From QNZT01 sp964573205 (GTDB lineage Bacteria > Campylobacterota > Campylobacteria > Campylobacterales > QNZT01): a stretch of DNA of 64,000 bases. The translations under genes were made by a program, and so were the position numbers. The stretch is taken from positions 1-64,000 of the forward strand of contig CAZNIT010000047.1 in assembly GCA_964573205.1 (NCBI GenBank), in the 5' to 3' direction. This document shows, piece by piece, positions 7,454 to 16,199 of the stretch (the stretch's first letter is position 1; the number at the start of each line of letters is the position of its first letter). The notes below the pieces were generated by a model that was given only the letters and a program-made list of their open reading frames with translations, had not been told where the DNA came from and ran no database searches.

Positions 7454-8317
7454 CTATGCGAATCTATAATCTTTGTACTCGACGGGTACAAGATAGTCGC
7501 GGACTTTGATTAAAGAGGGATAAAAACCGTGTTCATATCCCAATTCGAAAAGTCTATCGATACCGTCAAGTTGTTCCTCGCTCATACAAATAGACTCTTC
7601 GTTCGCGTAAAGTTCGAGATATTTTCGCAGCTTCTTCTCGTCCACGCGAATCAAATTACGTTCCAAAAGCATTTTTGAAAGTACCTCCTTATTTTTATGC
7701 GCGACTTCCACGGCTTTCGTTAAAATCTCTTCATACTCTATCGCTCTTGTAATAGGAATGGATCTTCTTATCCCCATCCCGCCAAGAGGTAGAGGAAGTT
7801 CGCCGCCGCTTAACTCCAGCCAGATATCCCAAAGCTCTTTTTCAACTTCCAAAGTTTCGTCATATGTCAATATACTCTCATGAATCAAAACACCCGCGTC
7901 CACTTCACCGCTTAGTACGGCATCTTCGATTTGAAGGAAGTTTTTATAGACTATCTTCGCTTCGGGATAATATATCTTAAATAAAAGGGCGTTTGTCGTA
8001 TATTTTCCACTGAGAGCGACTTTAAAATTTCTCTTTAATTTAACACCTCTTTTTTTTATCAGTTTGGGACCGTATCCGTCTCCAAAACTCACGGCGGTTC
8101 TTAAAAGAGCATATTCATCTTTAACGAAAGGATAAAGTCCGAAACTGATAGCGGTTATATCGTAAATATTCTCAAGAGCTTTTTCATTGAGTGTTTCAAT
8201 ATCCAAAGCGACGTTTTCAAAATTGATATCATCGATCGATACCCAGCCGAATTTTATAGCGTAAAACATAAAAATGTCATCGGCGTCGGGAGAGTGCGCG
8301 ACTGTTACTGTTTTCAA
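7454..8317 (-). CDS. mqnD: 1,4-dihydroxy-6-naphthoate synthase (futalosine menaquinone pathway)
   Basis: A 287-residue periplasmic-binding-protein-fold enzyme of the MqnA/MqnD family. HSPDADD at the N-terminus and GELPLPLGGMGIRR near residue 190 match MqnD rather than MqnA. MqnD converts cyclic dehypoxanthinyl futalosine to 1,4-dihydroxy-6-naphthoate. Menaquinone made by this route is the main respiratory quinone in Campylobacterota. No signal peptide, so cytoplasmic. It is first in the run mqnD-fliQ-murB. The other mqn genes are not in the window. Confidence 0.9.
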   Translation of the reverse strand: MKTVTVAHSPDADDIFMFYAIKFGWVSIDDINFENVALDIETLNEKALENIYDITAISFGLYPFVKDEYALLRTAVSFGDGYGPKLIKKRGVKLKRNFKVALSGKYTTNALLFKIYYPEAKIVYKNFLQIEDAVLSGEVDAGVLIHESILTYDETLEVEKELWDIWLELSGGELPLPLGGMGIRRSIPITRAIEYEEILTKAVEVAHKNKEVLSKMLLERNLIRVDEKKLRKYLELYANEESICMSEEQLDGIDRLFELGYEHGFYPSLIKVRDYLVPVEYKDYRFA

Positions 8318-8412
8318 TAAAAAGCCTTTTTCGTTTTATATAAAAGCCGTACGGCAAAAAAATTTTTGTAATTTAAAGGTATTTTAGCGAAAGTAGGTTT
8401 TGAAAGTCTAAA

Positions 8413-8431
8413 GCGGCGCTTACCGCGCCGC
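8413..8431 (-). terminator. GC-rich hairpin downstream of hpf
   Basis: A 7-bp stem GCGGCGC/GCGCCGC with a 5-nt loop lies 7 nt past the hpf stop. On the minus strand it is followed by TTTAGACTTT, a broken U-tract. This is consistent with a rho-independent terminator for hpf. Confidence 0.75.
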
Positions 8432-8437
8432 AATTTC

Positions 8438-8977
8438 TTAGTAGAGTCCGAATTTGTTATCTTTTCTTTTATAAAGCACGCGCGTTTTATCATCTTTATC
8501 TATAAAGATCAAAAACTGTTTATTGCTCTCTTTTAACATCTCAAGAGCCTCTTCTATTTCAAGCGGCTTGTAAAGATCCAACTCCATAGGAATAATCTCG
8601 TCAACATCCTCCTCGTTCTGCGTCTCGTTTATCTCTTCCATATTGACATTCGCAATCTCTTCGAGTTTGGTCACTCTATAATCGGTCACTTTATCATGAT
8701 GGCGTCTTAAAACTTTTTGAGCTCTATCGACCGCCAAATCGATTGCGGCATAAACATCTTTATCTTTTTGTTTTATAACTATGGTATTTTTTTGCGGAAG
8801 GTTGATAGTAAATTCAACCGCATAACCTTTTTTGCCGTTTTTCTCGTCAGCCGAGACGACGACTCTAGTGGATATAATATCCAAATTATATTTTTTCAGC
8901 GATTCCACCGCACTTTGGATATGCGACTTGATTGCATCGGTTAGTTCAAACTGTCTTCCGACTAAACTCATGTTCAT
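8438..8977 (-). CDS. hpf: long-form ribosome hibernation promoting factor
   Basis: A 179-residue protein that binds the 30S decoding region and pairs ribosomes into inactive 100S dimers in slow growth or starvation. Residues 1-105 form the HPF/YfiA double-stranded RNA-binding-like domain (VGRQFELTDAIK, then KKVLRRHHDK-type basic helix). An acidic linker (about 108-125) joins the C-terminal dimerisation domain (about 127-179), which has KPLEIEEALEML and the FIDKDDKTRVLYKRKDNKFG ending. This is the long form. AAGGAG precedes the ATG; M3 is an alternative. A terminator hairpin follows the stop. Confidence 0.94.
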   Translation of the reverse strand: MNMSLVGRQFELTDAIKSHIQSAVESLKKYNLDIISTRVVVSADEKNGKKGYAVEFTINLPQKNTIVIKQKDKDVYAAIDLAVDRAQKVLRRHHDKVTDYRVTKLEEIANVNMEEINETQNEEDVDEIIPMELDLYKPLEIEEALEMLKESNKQFLIFIDKDDKTRVLYKRKDNKFGLY

Positions 8978-9073
8978 GATTGTCTCCTTAAATGGAATAA
9001 ATACATAAGCAATTTTACAGGAAATTCAATTTGATATCGATTAAAAAGATAGGTTAAATATCGAATATTTTTT

Positions 9074-9107
9074 TAGGTGAATATTTAAGAAATTAAATAT
9101 TCACCTA
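9074..9107. repeat. perfect 14-bp inverted repeat between hpf and the HTH gene
   Basis: TAGGTGAATATTTA and its exact reverse complement are separated by 6 nt (AGAAAT). Neither strand has a U-tract on the correct side, so it does not look like a terminator. An AAGGAGG ribosome-site-like sequence follows at 9110-9116 on the plus strand, with no start codon at a usable distance. The repeat lies about 95-130 bp upstream of hpf, so it could be an operator, a leader hairpin or a remnant of a lost small gene. Confidence 0.6.
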
Positions 9108-9147
9108 TCAAGGAGGAAAAAATAGTTTACACTGTTCTGTAAAAACA

Positions 9148-9180
9148 AAACAAAAGCCCGCTAAAAACGGGCTTTTGTTT
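9148..9180 (-). terminator. strong intrinsic terminator after the small HTH gene
   Basis: A perfect 13-bp stem (AAACAAAAGCCCG with CGGGCTTTTGTTT) and a 7-nt loop begin 7 nt past the HTH-gene stop. On the minus strand it is followed by a T-rich tract (TGTTTTTAC). This is a textbook rho-independent terminator isolating the small HTH unit from hpf. Confidence 0.9.
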
Positions 9181-9187
9181 CATTTAA

Positions 9188-9397
9188 TCAGTTGTTATAC
9201 GCAATAGCGGCTTTATGCAACCCTCTTCCTTTCAGAAGAAGCAAAGCCTCGATATCTTCGTCGGAAATACCGAATTTTTTGCACAAAACTCCGAGTCTAA
9301 GAAGTGAAAATTCCTCTTGATGTTTTTTCTTCAAATAGCTTATTGCCGCCGGAGTTTTTCCTACCGCCAACGCTATCTCTTTTCCTGTGATTTGCAT
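9188..9397 (-). CDS. small helix-turn-helix protein, Campylobacterota type
   Basis: A 69-residue protein with an XRE-like HTH: GKEIALAVGKTPAAISYLKK fits helix 2-turn-recognition helix, followed by a leucine-rich helical part (FSLLRLGVLCKKFGIS, DIEALLLLKG). There is no effector domain, so it is probably a DNA-binding dimer or an antitoxin-like repressor. AGGAGG ends 6 nt before the ATG and overlaps the stop of an upstream 41-codon ORF; the two are likely coupled. A strong terminator follows. An 11-bp tandem repeat at the presumed promoter would be a natural operator. I recognise the general type but know of no assigned function. Confidence 0.8.
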   Translation of the reverse strand: MQITGKEIALAVGKTPAAISYLKKKHQEEFSLLRLGVLCKKFGISDEDIEALLLLKGRGLHKAAIAYNN

Positions 9398-9400
9398 GAC

Positions 9401-9526
9401 TTACCTCCTATTTTGAGATTTTATATATATTTTTGCGGGTACGAACTTTCTGTTTAAAATCAACAGATCGTCAAACTTTTGTGAAAAAATATCGATAGTC
9501 TTTAAGATAAATATTTGTAGTTTCAA
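9401..9526 (-). CDS. 41-residue ORF immediately upstream of the HTH gene
   Basis: A small frame starting with TTG at 9526 is preceded by GAGGAG with a 6-nt spacer, and its TAA (9401-9403) lies 3 nt before the HTH-gene ATG. Its last codons AGG AGG form the ribosome site of that gene. The product starts MKLQIFILKTIDIF, continues through LLILNRKFVPAK and is basic at the end (SQNRR), mixing hydrophobic and positive residues. It could be a small toxin-like peptide, a leader peptide coupling translation, or non-coding. The start, ribosome site and stop geometry are seen directly; that it is translated is inferred. Confidence 0.5.
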   Translation of the reverse strand: MKLQIFILKTIDIFSQKFDDLLILNRKFVPAKIYIKSQNRR

Positions 9527-9553
9527 AATCAACTCCTCTTTTGTTATGAAACA

Positions 9554-9584
9554 AGTATAATACAAAGTTGTGTCAAAGTTGTGT
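9554..9584 (-). promoter_or_regulatory. -10 box with two perfect 11-bp tandem repeats, putative operator
   Basis: CAAAGTTGTGT occurs twice head-to-tail (9563-9573 and 9574-9584), one helical turn apart. TATACT (9554-9559, minus strand) lies just downstream in the direction of transcription towards the 41-codon ORF and HTH gene, so the repeats cover the -35 region. This placement suits repression by the HTH protein itself. No second copy was noticed elsewhere in the window. Confidence 0.6.
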
Positions 9585-9637
9585 GAAAAATGAATATTTT
9601 TATTTTTTTTTATAAAAAATTAGATAGATAGTAAAGT

Positions 9638-11431
9638 CTAAAGCACGATAGTAAATCTCGTACCGTCTTGAAGTCTTGTTACGCTGATTTCACCTTTCAT
9701 ATGTTTTTCCACTATGATTTTCGTCATATAAAGTCCAAGCCCCATAGAGTCCTCTTTTGTCGTAAAATACGGTTCGAAAATTCTACTTGCGACCTCCTTA
9801 TCGATCGGTTCACCGCTGTTTTCGACGCTTATTATGACATTGTCCCCTTCACGATAAAGCTTTATAATAATAACACCTTGCGTACCTATGGCGTCGATAG
9901 CGTTTTTAATGAGATTTAGCATAACCTGTAAAAATTCGTTTCTATAAATCTCCATCTCGATATCTTGCAAATGCTTGATAACCTTTATATCATGTTTTTG
10001 AATACTGTTATTCAGAAAATAGATGGAGCGCAAAATCAAAGTTTTGAGATTGATCATTTTCGTTGACGTCGTCGGCTTATAAAAAGTTCTGAAATCATCT
10101 ATCGTCTCACTCATAAATTCGATACTCTCCTCTATCTCTTCATAGCTTTTGTCAATATCTTTTTTAGCTATCTCTTTATTGCTTTGAAGCTCGAACCTAC
10201 CAAGCGCTACGATAGATGCGATTTTGTTTATTGGTTGTCTCCATTGATGGGCTATCATACTAAAGAGTTCACCTATTAGAGCCTGCTTTGATTGAAACAT
10301 CATCTTTTCGTTACTTTGATTGATCTGTTCCTCATAACTTTTTATCTGCTTGTAGATGATAGCGGAGAGATATAAAGATAAAAGCATCGTAACAAACCAC
10401 GCAAAAGCGAGTATCATGAAACTTCTCTCGATATCGTAGCCGCTTTGTCCCGGTTTTACCACTTTTCGAAGCTTCAAATCTTCTCCAAGATGAGAGATAT
10501 CTTTAACCCCGACTAGATACCAGTTATATTTTTTTATAAAACGCGTATAATAGATTTTATCTCCATCTTTATAAAAACCGTCCTTTTGAAGCAACCTCTT
10601 CTTTATCTCCTTGTCAATAACGCTCTTTTGTTCATCTTTTCGTTTCGATGCGAATAATAGTTTCATCTTTTTATTCATAATGAAAAAGTCGTTATCTTTA
10701 CCTTTTATATTTTTACGAATATAGCGATTGACTTCGCTTTGAGAGAGCATCTGCATCTCGTCGATAAACAAAGCCGCCCCGATATACCACTCAAAACACT
10801 CTATCTTTTTAACATACGAAAGATTGTATATCATAATCTCCCTATTCGAATCCGGCCTGTACCAGTCATATCCGACAAATCCCTCTTTCTCTTCATCTAT
10901 CACTTTATTAAATTCCAGCACGAAAGCTTTGTCGAAATCATCCTTTATCTTCAATATGTTTTTGCCTTCGAGCTTTTTATCGAAGTGCTCATATACGTAA
11001 CCTTTTTTACTTATAACGAATATATGGCCGAAATTTTCCGTAGCTTTTAAATTTTTCAACGAGGTGAGGATTATCTTTTTTAAAAACTGCCTCTTTAGCG
11101 CATATCTGTATCTTTTACAAAGATTGTTCGTACTCGCGACATGAGTATTTACAAAATCTACCAATCGTTCTTTTAGAAGATCGCTACTTCTATCGTCAAT
11201 ATAATCGATAAAGGAGGAGAGCTGCAGAGTTTTGTTTTTTAAATTTTCTCTTTCCGATTTCAAAAGACTCTCTTTGTAATTCTTAACTTCGAATTCCAAC
11301 GTATTTTGTTGCATATCCTCTTGTAAATAATTTATAAAAAGATATGACATTACGCCATAGACGATCAGTACCGTCAATGGCAAAATCACGACTAAAATCG
11401 CAAGGCGTCTTTTTGAAATATTATAATTCAT
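9638..11431 (-). CDS. membrane sensor histidine kinase with Cache-type periplasmic domain
   Basis: A 597-residue sensor kinase. Residues 11-34 form a first membrane helix; about 35-335 is a large periplasmic region with two Cache-like modules (YDWYRPDSN and YNWYLVGV style strands); about 336-360 is a second membrane helix. The kinase core has the phosphoacceptor H395 in MIAHQWRQP, the H-box form abundant in Campylobacterota, then the N-box (NLIKNAIDAIG), a GEPIDK region, and the G-box MGLGLYM. It is the second gene of an operon after its response regulator, overlapping it by 4 nt (ATGA). The ligand cannot be predicted from sequence; Cache domains usually bind small metabolites. Confidence 0.92.
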   Translation of the reverse strand: MNYNISKRRLAILVVILPLTVLIVYGVMSYLFINYLQEDMQQNTLEFEVKNYKESLLKSERENLKNKTLQLSSFIDYIDDRSSDLLKERLVDFVNTHVASTNNLCKRYRYALKRQFLKKIILTSLKNLKATENFGHIFVISKKGYVYEHFDKKLEGKNILKIKDDFDKAFVLEFNKVIDEEKEGFVGYDWYRPDSNREIMIYNLSYVKKIECFEWYIGAALFIDEMQMLSQSEVNRYIRKNIKGKDNDFFIMNKKMKLLFASKRKDEQKSVIDKEIKKRLLQKDGFYKDGDKIYYTRFIKKYNWYLVGVKDISHLGEDLKLRKVVKPGQSGYDIERSFMILAFAWFVTMLLSLYLSAIIYKQIKSYEEQINQSNEKMMFQSKQALIGELFSMIAHQWRQPINKIASIVALGRFELQSNKEIAKKDIDKSYEEIEESIEFMSETIDDFRTFYKPTTSTKMINLKTLILRSIYFLNNSIQKHDIKVIKHLQDIEMEIYRNEFLQVMLNLIKNAIDAIGTQGVIIIKLYREGDNVIISVENSGEPIDKEVASRIFEPYFTTKEDSMGLGLYMTKIIVEKHMKGEISVTRLQDGTRFTIVL

Positions 11432-12102
11432 GTCCGATTATCTATAAAATATCCCATATTTTGTCTATTTTTCAAAAAGCCGGCAGGCAGCTTTTTTCGA
11501 AGCGCCTTTATAAAAGATCTGATAGCGTCGGGAGTTGGAGGAGTATCCTTCCAAAGAGAATCCAACTCATCATAAGTGATACTACCTTTCGTTTCCAAAA
11601 GCTCCAGGCATTCCGTCTCTTTTTGAGTCAATACGAATGTCTCTTCATCGGTAGTGACCGTTCCGCTCAATCTATCGACGACAACATTCGCAGCAAGTGA
11701 AAAAGAGTCACTGCCGGCAAGACTTTGATCGAGTTTTTCAAGTAATTTATACAATTTTTTCGTAGTGAAAGGTTTGACTATATATTTATCCAATTTCAAT
11801 TCAACCGACTCTAAAAGATAATCTACCTTGGTATATGCCGAGATCACTACTATAGGCAACTCTTCATCTATCTTTCTTATCTTTTTTATAAGCTCGATAC
11901 CGTTTAACTTCGGAAGCTCGATATCGACGATCATGATATCTATGCTCTCTTGATGCTCGATAAACTGCCTATATCCCATCTCACCGTCGGAAGCGGTACG
12001 AATCGTTGCGAAATAGTTGCCAAGAAGTTTGGATATATTTGACAATACAACCGGATCGTCCTCAATATAGAGCACGGATTTATCTTTTAGATTATTATAC
12101 AT
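11428..12102 (-). CDS. OmpR-family response regulator
   Basis: A 224-residue two-domain regulator. The receiver has the acidic pair D15/D16 (YIEDD), the phosphoacceptor D60 (IMIVDIELP), a conserved Ser (VVISAYTK) and K of IVKPF. The C-terminal winged helix (about 135-224) shows LTQKETECLELL and DAIRSFIKALRKKLP, close to the OmpR recognition-helix pattern. It is first in the operon and coupled by ATGA to the sensor kinase, so the pair is very likely cognate. The 115-nt region upstream to the lolC/E gene should hold the promoter; target genes are unknown. Confidence 0.93.
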   Translation of the reverse strand: MYNNLKDKSVLYIEDDPVVLSNISKLLGNYFATIRTASDGEMGYRQFIEHQESIDIMIVDIELPKLNGIELIKKIRKIDEELPIVVISAYTKVDYLLESVELKLDKYIVKPFTTKKLYKLLEKLDQSLAGSDSFSLAANVVVDRLSGTVTTDEETFVLTQKETECLELLETKGSITYDELDSLWKDTPPTPDAIRSFIKALRKKLPAGFLKNRQNMGYFIDNRT

Positions 12103-12217
12103 TACTACCTATTTTTATAATATATTTAATCTATCTTATCAAATAAAAATTAAATTAAATTGTAAGTTTATCGATTTTTACAGCTTTTTTCTCAATTGGG
12201 CGTAAATTTCTCTTTAA

Positions 12218-13423
12218 CTATTCGTTTCTAAGAGTAGTCAATACATCAATCTGAGTAGCTTTTTTTGCCGGATAATAAGAGGAAACAAGAACTATCGCAA
12301 TAGCACCGACGATAATGGAGAAGAAATCGGTGGCGGATAGATCAAGAGGGAGTTTACTCGTTCCGTAAACATCGGCAGGAAGAGTTACTATATCAAAATG
12401 TCCAAGCAGATAAATTCCAAAAAGTCCCAAAAAAACGCCAAAAACTATTCCGGCTCCTCCGATAACGCAACCAAGCCAGAAAAAAGCTTTTTTTATCTCA
12501 TCTTTTCCGGCTCCAAGAGAAAGCAAAAGAGCTATCTCTCTTCTTCTGTTCATAACAGTCATTAAAAGCGAACTGACGATATTTAAAGAAGCGACTAAAA
12601 TTATTAACATCAAAACGATAAAAAGGGCTTTCTTTTCCATCGCCATCGCCGAAAAGAGATTGCCGTTTTGCTGCCACCACCCGACCGCTACAAGATATGG
12701 CGGTAAAAACTCTCTTATCTCTTTGATTTTTTGCATAGGGTTTTCGCAACTTACATGAATACCGTCATATCTGTCGCCCTCAACCTTCAATACCTTCGAA
12801 AGAGCCCGAATAGTCGTATAGATGTAAGCATTGTCGTACGCCTGCATACCCGATTGAAAACTCCCCTTATACCGAAAACGTTTCATCGTAGGCATAAGCG
12901 AAAATCCTCCCGGCTGTGATTGCGTAAAGATAAGCGTGACTTTTTCGTTCATATCCAGCATGAAGCTCTCGCTTATGCCCTGCCCCGTTATGATCTCAAA
13001 TCCGGATATATCTCTGTTTTCAACGGCTTTCGCGACTATAGAATTGATTTTGGCTTCGGCATTAAAATCGACACCGAAAACTACCGCACCCTCCATCTTT
13101 TCGCCCATTTTAACGATCGCTTGCGTATTTAGATACGGACTTAAAATAAGATCCGGAAACTTTCTCTTCAAAGCTATAAGAGCGTATCGATCGATGTTTC
13201 TATTTTCTCGAGGCAATACGGTTATGGGATAACTCATAGTCGATATCTTCTCTTTGAACTCTTTAGAAGTACCGTTCATGATGGCCATAGCGATAATAAG
13301 TACCATAAGCCCGACAGAAACTCCCAAAAATGCGAGAATCGCACTTATAGTGATAAAGGGCTGACTCTTGTCAAAACGCAAATACTTTTTTACTAGATAA
13401 AATACCAGTTTAGAAGAGCTCAA
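12218..13423 (-). CDS. LolC/LolE-family lipoprotein-release ABC permease
   Basis: A 401-residue FtsX/MacB-type permease: one membrane helix near residues 25-48, a long periplasmic domain (about 50-265), and three more helices from about 270 to the C-terminus, with the family motif NRRREIALLLSLGA after helix 2. Proteins of this kind extract outer-membrane lipoproteins from the inner membrane with the ATPase LolD and hand them to LolA. lolA itself is just beyond secA (16200). Only one permease gene is present here, so a LolF-like homodimer or a second copy elsewhere is possible. It starts 12 nt after secA stops and probably shares its transcript. Confidence 0.88.
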   Translation of the reverse strand: MSSSKLVFYLVKKYLRFDKSQPFITISAILAFLGVSVGLMVLIIAMAIMNGTSKEFKEKISTMSYPITVLPRENRNIDRYALIALKRKFPDLILSPYLNTQAIVKMGEKMEGAVVFGVDFNAEAKINSIVAKAVENRDISGFEIITGQGISESFMLDMNEKVTLIFTQSQPGGFSLMPTMKRFRYKGSFQSGMQAYDNAYIYTTIRALSKVLKVEGDRYDGIHVSCENPMQKIKEIREFLPPYLVAVGWWQQNGNLFSAMAMEKKALFIVLMLIILVASLNIVSSLLMTVMNRRREIALLLSLGAGKDEIKKAFFWLGCVIGGAGIVFGVFLGLFGIYLLGHFDIVTLPADVYGTSKLPLDLSATDFFSIIVGAIAIVLVSSYYPAKKATQIDVLTTLRNE

Positions 13424-13435
13424 TCCGTTTTTTTC

Positions 13436-16075
13436 CTATTTATTTGCAAGAAGTCCTTTTTTAGGACCGCTCTTTCCGCAACAATGTTTATATTTTTTGC
13501 CGCTACCGCAAGGACAGGGATCGTTTCTTGCGATCTTTTTACTCCTTACCACACTCTCATGCTCGCTGTTTTGAGGCTCTAAAACGCTCTCTTTGTTCAT
13601 CACCGCATCTTCCGCGGCGTTTTCCATCTCCTGAAGCATCTTCTGCATCGCTTCTTCACGCTCTTTCTCTTCACTTTCGTCTCTAAGCTGAATATTTTGA
13701 AGCATCTTGATGCTGTCGAACTTGATACGGTTGATAAGTTCTACAAAAAGACCGTAACTCTCTTTTTTATACTCGGTTAACGGATCTTTTTGGTTGTAAC
13801 CTCTAAGCCCTATACCCGTTTTTAGCGTATCCATCTGATAAAGATGTTCTCTCCACGCGTTATCCACGGTTTGAAGATAGATCAACTTTTCTATATCTCT
13901 TCTTTGTTTCTGATCAACGACCGACATTTTTTGTTCGTACATATCCGTTAGAATCTTTTCTATTTTATTTGCTATATCTTCACTCTCAAGAGACTCGAAA
14001 TCCTTTCGTTCGAACTCTATCAAAACCTCCTCTTTCAAAATAGCGATCAACTTATCTATATCGTACTCATCCTCGGATATACCTTCGTAAATACCGGCTC
14101 TGGAGAGAAGATCGTCGATATACTCTTTTCTATTTTGAGCTATTTTGTCACTTAGATCAAACTCCGGATCGAGAAGTTCGTTTCTGTAAGCGTAGATCAC
14201 TTTTCGCTGCTCGTTCGCCACATCGTCGTACTCTAAAATATGTTTTCTGGATTCATAATGAAGATTCTCGACCTTCTTTTGAGCGTTTTCAACGGCTCTT
14301 GTAACCATACCCGACTCGATATGCTCACCCTCTTCTATTCCGAGTCTCTCCATGATCGATTTTATCTTGTCGCTTCCGAATATCCGAAGAAGATTATCTT
14401 CGAGACTCAGATAAAACTGACTGGCTCCGGGATCTCCCTGACGACCGGATCTTCCTCTTAATTGGTTATCTATTCTTCTTGATTCGTGTCGTTCGGTTCC
14501 GAGTATGAAAAGACCTCCAAGTTCCCTGACTTCATCGTCGATCTTGATATCGACTCCCCGTCCGGCCATATTCGTAGCTACGGTAATCGCCCCTTTCTTA
14601 CCGGCATCGGCGATAATCAAAGCTTCGCTTTCATGATTTTTAGCATTTAGCACCGAATGCGGGATTTTTTCCTTCTTCATCATCTCATGAAGAAGTTCGC
14701 TCTTTTCGATGGATGCGGTACCGATTAGAACAGGCTGTCCTTTTTGGTGCAGTTCCTTTATCTTGTTGATAACGGCTTCGAATTTCTCTCTCTCGCTTTT
14801 ATATATAAGGTCGTTCAAATCTTTTCTCATCACCGGAACGTTCGTAGGTATTGAGATGACATCCAGTCCGTAAATTTGCGCAAACTCGGTAGCTTCTGTT
14901 TGAGCCGTTCCGGTCATTCCCGCCAATTTTTCATACATTCTAAAATAATTTTGAAAAGTGATGTCGGCTAAGGTCTGCGACTCCTCTTGAATTACGACGC
15001 CCTCTTTCGCCTCAAGCGCTTGATGAAGGCCTTCGCTGTATCTTCTGCCTTCACTCAATCGTCCCGTAAATTCATCGACGATTATCACCTCACCGTCTCT
15101 AACGACATAATCGACATCTTTTTCAAAAATATTTTGAGCTTTCAAAGCTTGATCGAGATGATGACTTAACGAAGCGTTTTCAAGACTGTATAGATTGTCA
15201 ACGTTAAAAAGCTCTTCGGCTTTTTTGATACCCGACTCCGTTAAAGTTACCGTTCTATTTTTCTCATCCACGACAAAATCGCCGCTTTCTTGTTTAATTT
15301 CACCTTTTTCATCTTTTTGCGTCGCTCTTTTTAGTTGCTTCGCCACTTGATTGGCTTTGTGGTAGTTATCTAGCGTTCTGTTCGTGGGTCCCGAAATGAT
15401 CAAAGGAGTTCTAGCCTCGTCGATCAAGATGGAATCGACCTCATCCACTATGACGAAGTTATGTTCCCTTTGCACCTTTTCGCTTAAGTCGTACTTCATG
15501 TTGTCTCTTAGATAATCAAAACCGAACTCGTTATTCGTTCCATAGGTAATGTCGGCATCATATTGCGCTTTTCTCAAAGCGTCATCTTGAATATCGTTCG
15601 TAATAACGCCGGTCGTATATCCTAAAAATTTATAAATACGTCCCATATCTTCGGCATCCCTTTTCGCCAGATAGTCGTTTACGGTCACAAGATGAACGCC
15701 TTTTTGAGTCATAGCGTTCAAAACGATCGCAAGCGAAGCGACAAGCGTTTTACCTTCACCGGTTTTCATTTCGGCGATTTTTCCGTCATGCAAAACCATA
15801 CCGCCGACCATCTGTACATCATAGTGTCTTAAGCCGGTGGTTCTTTTACTAACTTCTCTGGTTATGGCGAAAGAGTCGAATAAAACATCGTCCAAACTCT
15901 TTTGATTCTCTTGAACGCTCCGCTTCAATTTGGCGAAAGCATCTTTGAGCTCTTGGTCGCTCATCTTCTCGTATTTTGATTCAAGAGCGTTTATATTTTG
16001 GACTTTTTTTAGATATTGTTTGACTATTTTATCGTTTTTAGTACCGAACACCTTTTTTACGACCGAGGATATCAT
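13436..16075 (-). CDS. secA: preprotein translocase ATPase SecA
   Basis: An 879-residue SecA driving post-translational export through SecYEG. NBD1 carries the Walker A MKTGEGKTLVASLA and the DEVDSILIDEARTPL box; NBD2 has ATNMAGRGVDIK and LRGRSGRQGDPG; the helical scaffold and wing follow. The C-terminus ends with the zinc-binding SecB/ribosome-interaction motif CPCGSGKKYKHCCG. Length and domain order are complete. It is divergently oriented from lolA with 124 nt between the true starts, and is followed 12 nt later by the LolC/E-type permease, placing lipoprotein export genes on both sides. Confidence 0.98.
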   Translation of the reverse strand: MISSVVKKVFGTKNDKIVKQYLKKVQNINALESKYEKMSDQELKDAFAKLKRSVQENQKSLDDVLFDSFAITREVSKRTTGLRHYDVQMVGGMVLHDGKIAEMKTGEGKTLVASLAIVLNAMTQKGVHLVTVNDYLAKRDAEDMGRIYKFLGYTTGVITNDIQDDALRKAQYDADITYGTNNEFGFDYLRDNMKYDLSEKVQREHNFVIVDEVDSILIDEARTPLIISGPTNRTLDNYHKANQVAKQLKRATQKDEKGEIKQESGDFVVDEKNRTVTLTESGIKKAEELFNVDNLYSLENASLSHHLDQALKAQNIFEKDVDYVVRDGEVIIVDEFTGRLSEGRRYSEGLHQALEAKEGVVIQEESQTLADITFQNYFRMYEKLAGMTGTAQTEATEFAQIYGLDVISIPTNVPVMRKDLNDLIYKSEREKFEAVINKIKELHQKGQPVLIGTASIEKSELLHEMMKKEKIPHSVLNAKNHESEALIIADAGKKGAITVATNMAGRGVDIKIDDEVRELGGLFILGTERHESRRIDNQLRGRSGRQGDPGASQFYLSLEDNLLRIFGSDKIKSIMERLGIEEGEHIESGMVTRAVENAQKKVENLHYESRKHILEYDDVANEQRKVIYAYRNELLDPEFDLSDKIAQNRKEYIDDLLSRAGIYEGISEDEYDIDKLIAILKEEVLIEFERKDFESLESEDIANKIEKILTDMYEQKMSVVDQKQRRDIEKLIYLQTVDNAWREHLYQMDTLKTGIGLRGYNQKDPLTEYKKESYGLFVELINRIKFDSIKMLQNIQLRDESEEKEREEAMQKMLQEMENAAEDAVMNKESVLEPQNSEHESVVRSKKIARNDPCPCGSGKKYKHCCGKSGPKKGLLANK

Positions 16076-16199
16076 CGTAGTAGATCCTTTATGTAAGTTA
16101 TTTTGATTTTAACAAAAGTTTAATATTAATTTGCTAAAGTTGAGTTGTTATACTATATCGACTAATATGATATACAATTTAATATTTATAAGGAAAACA

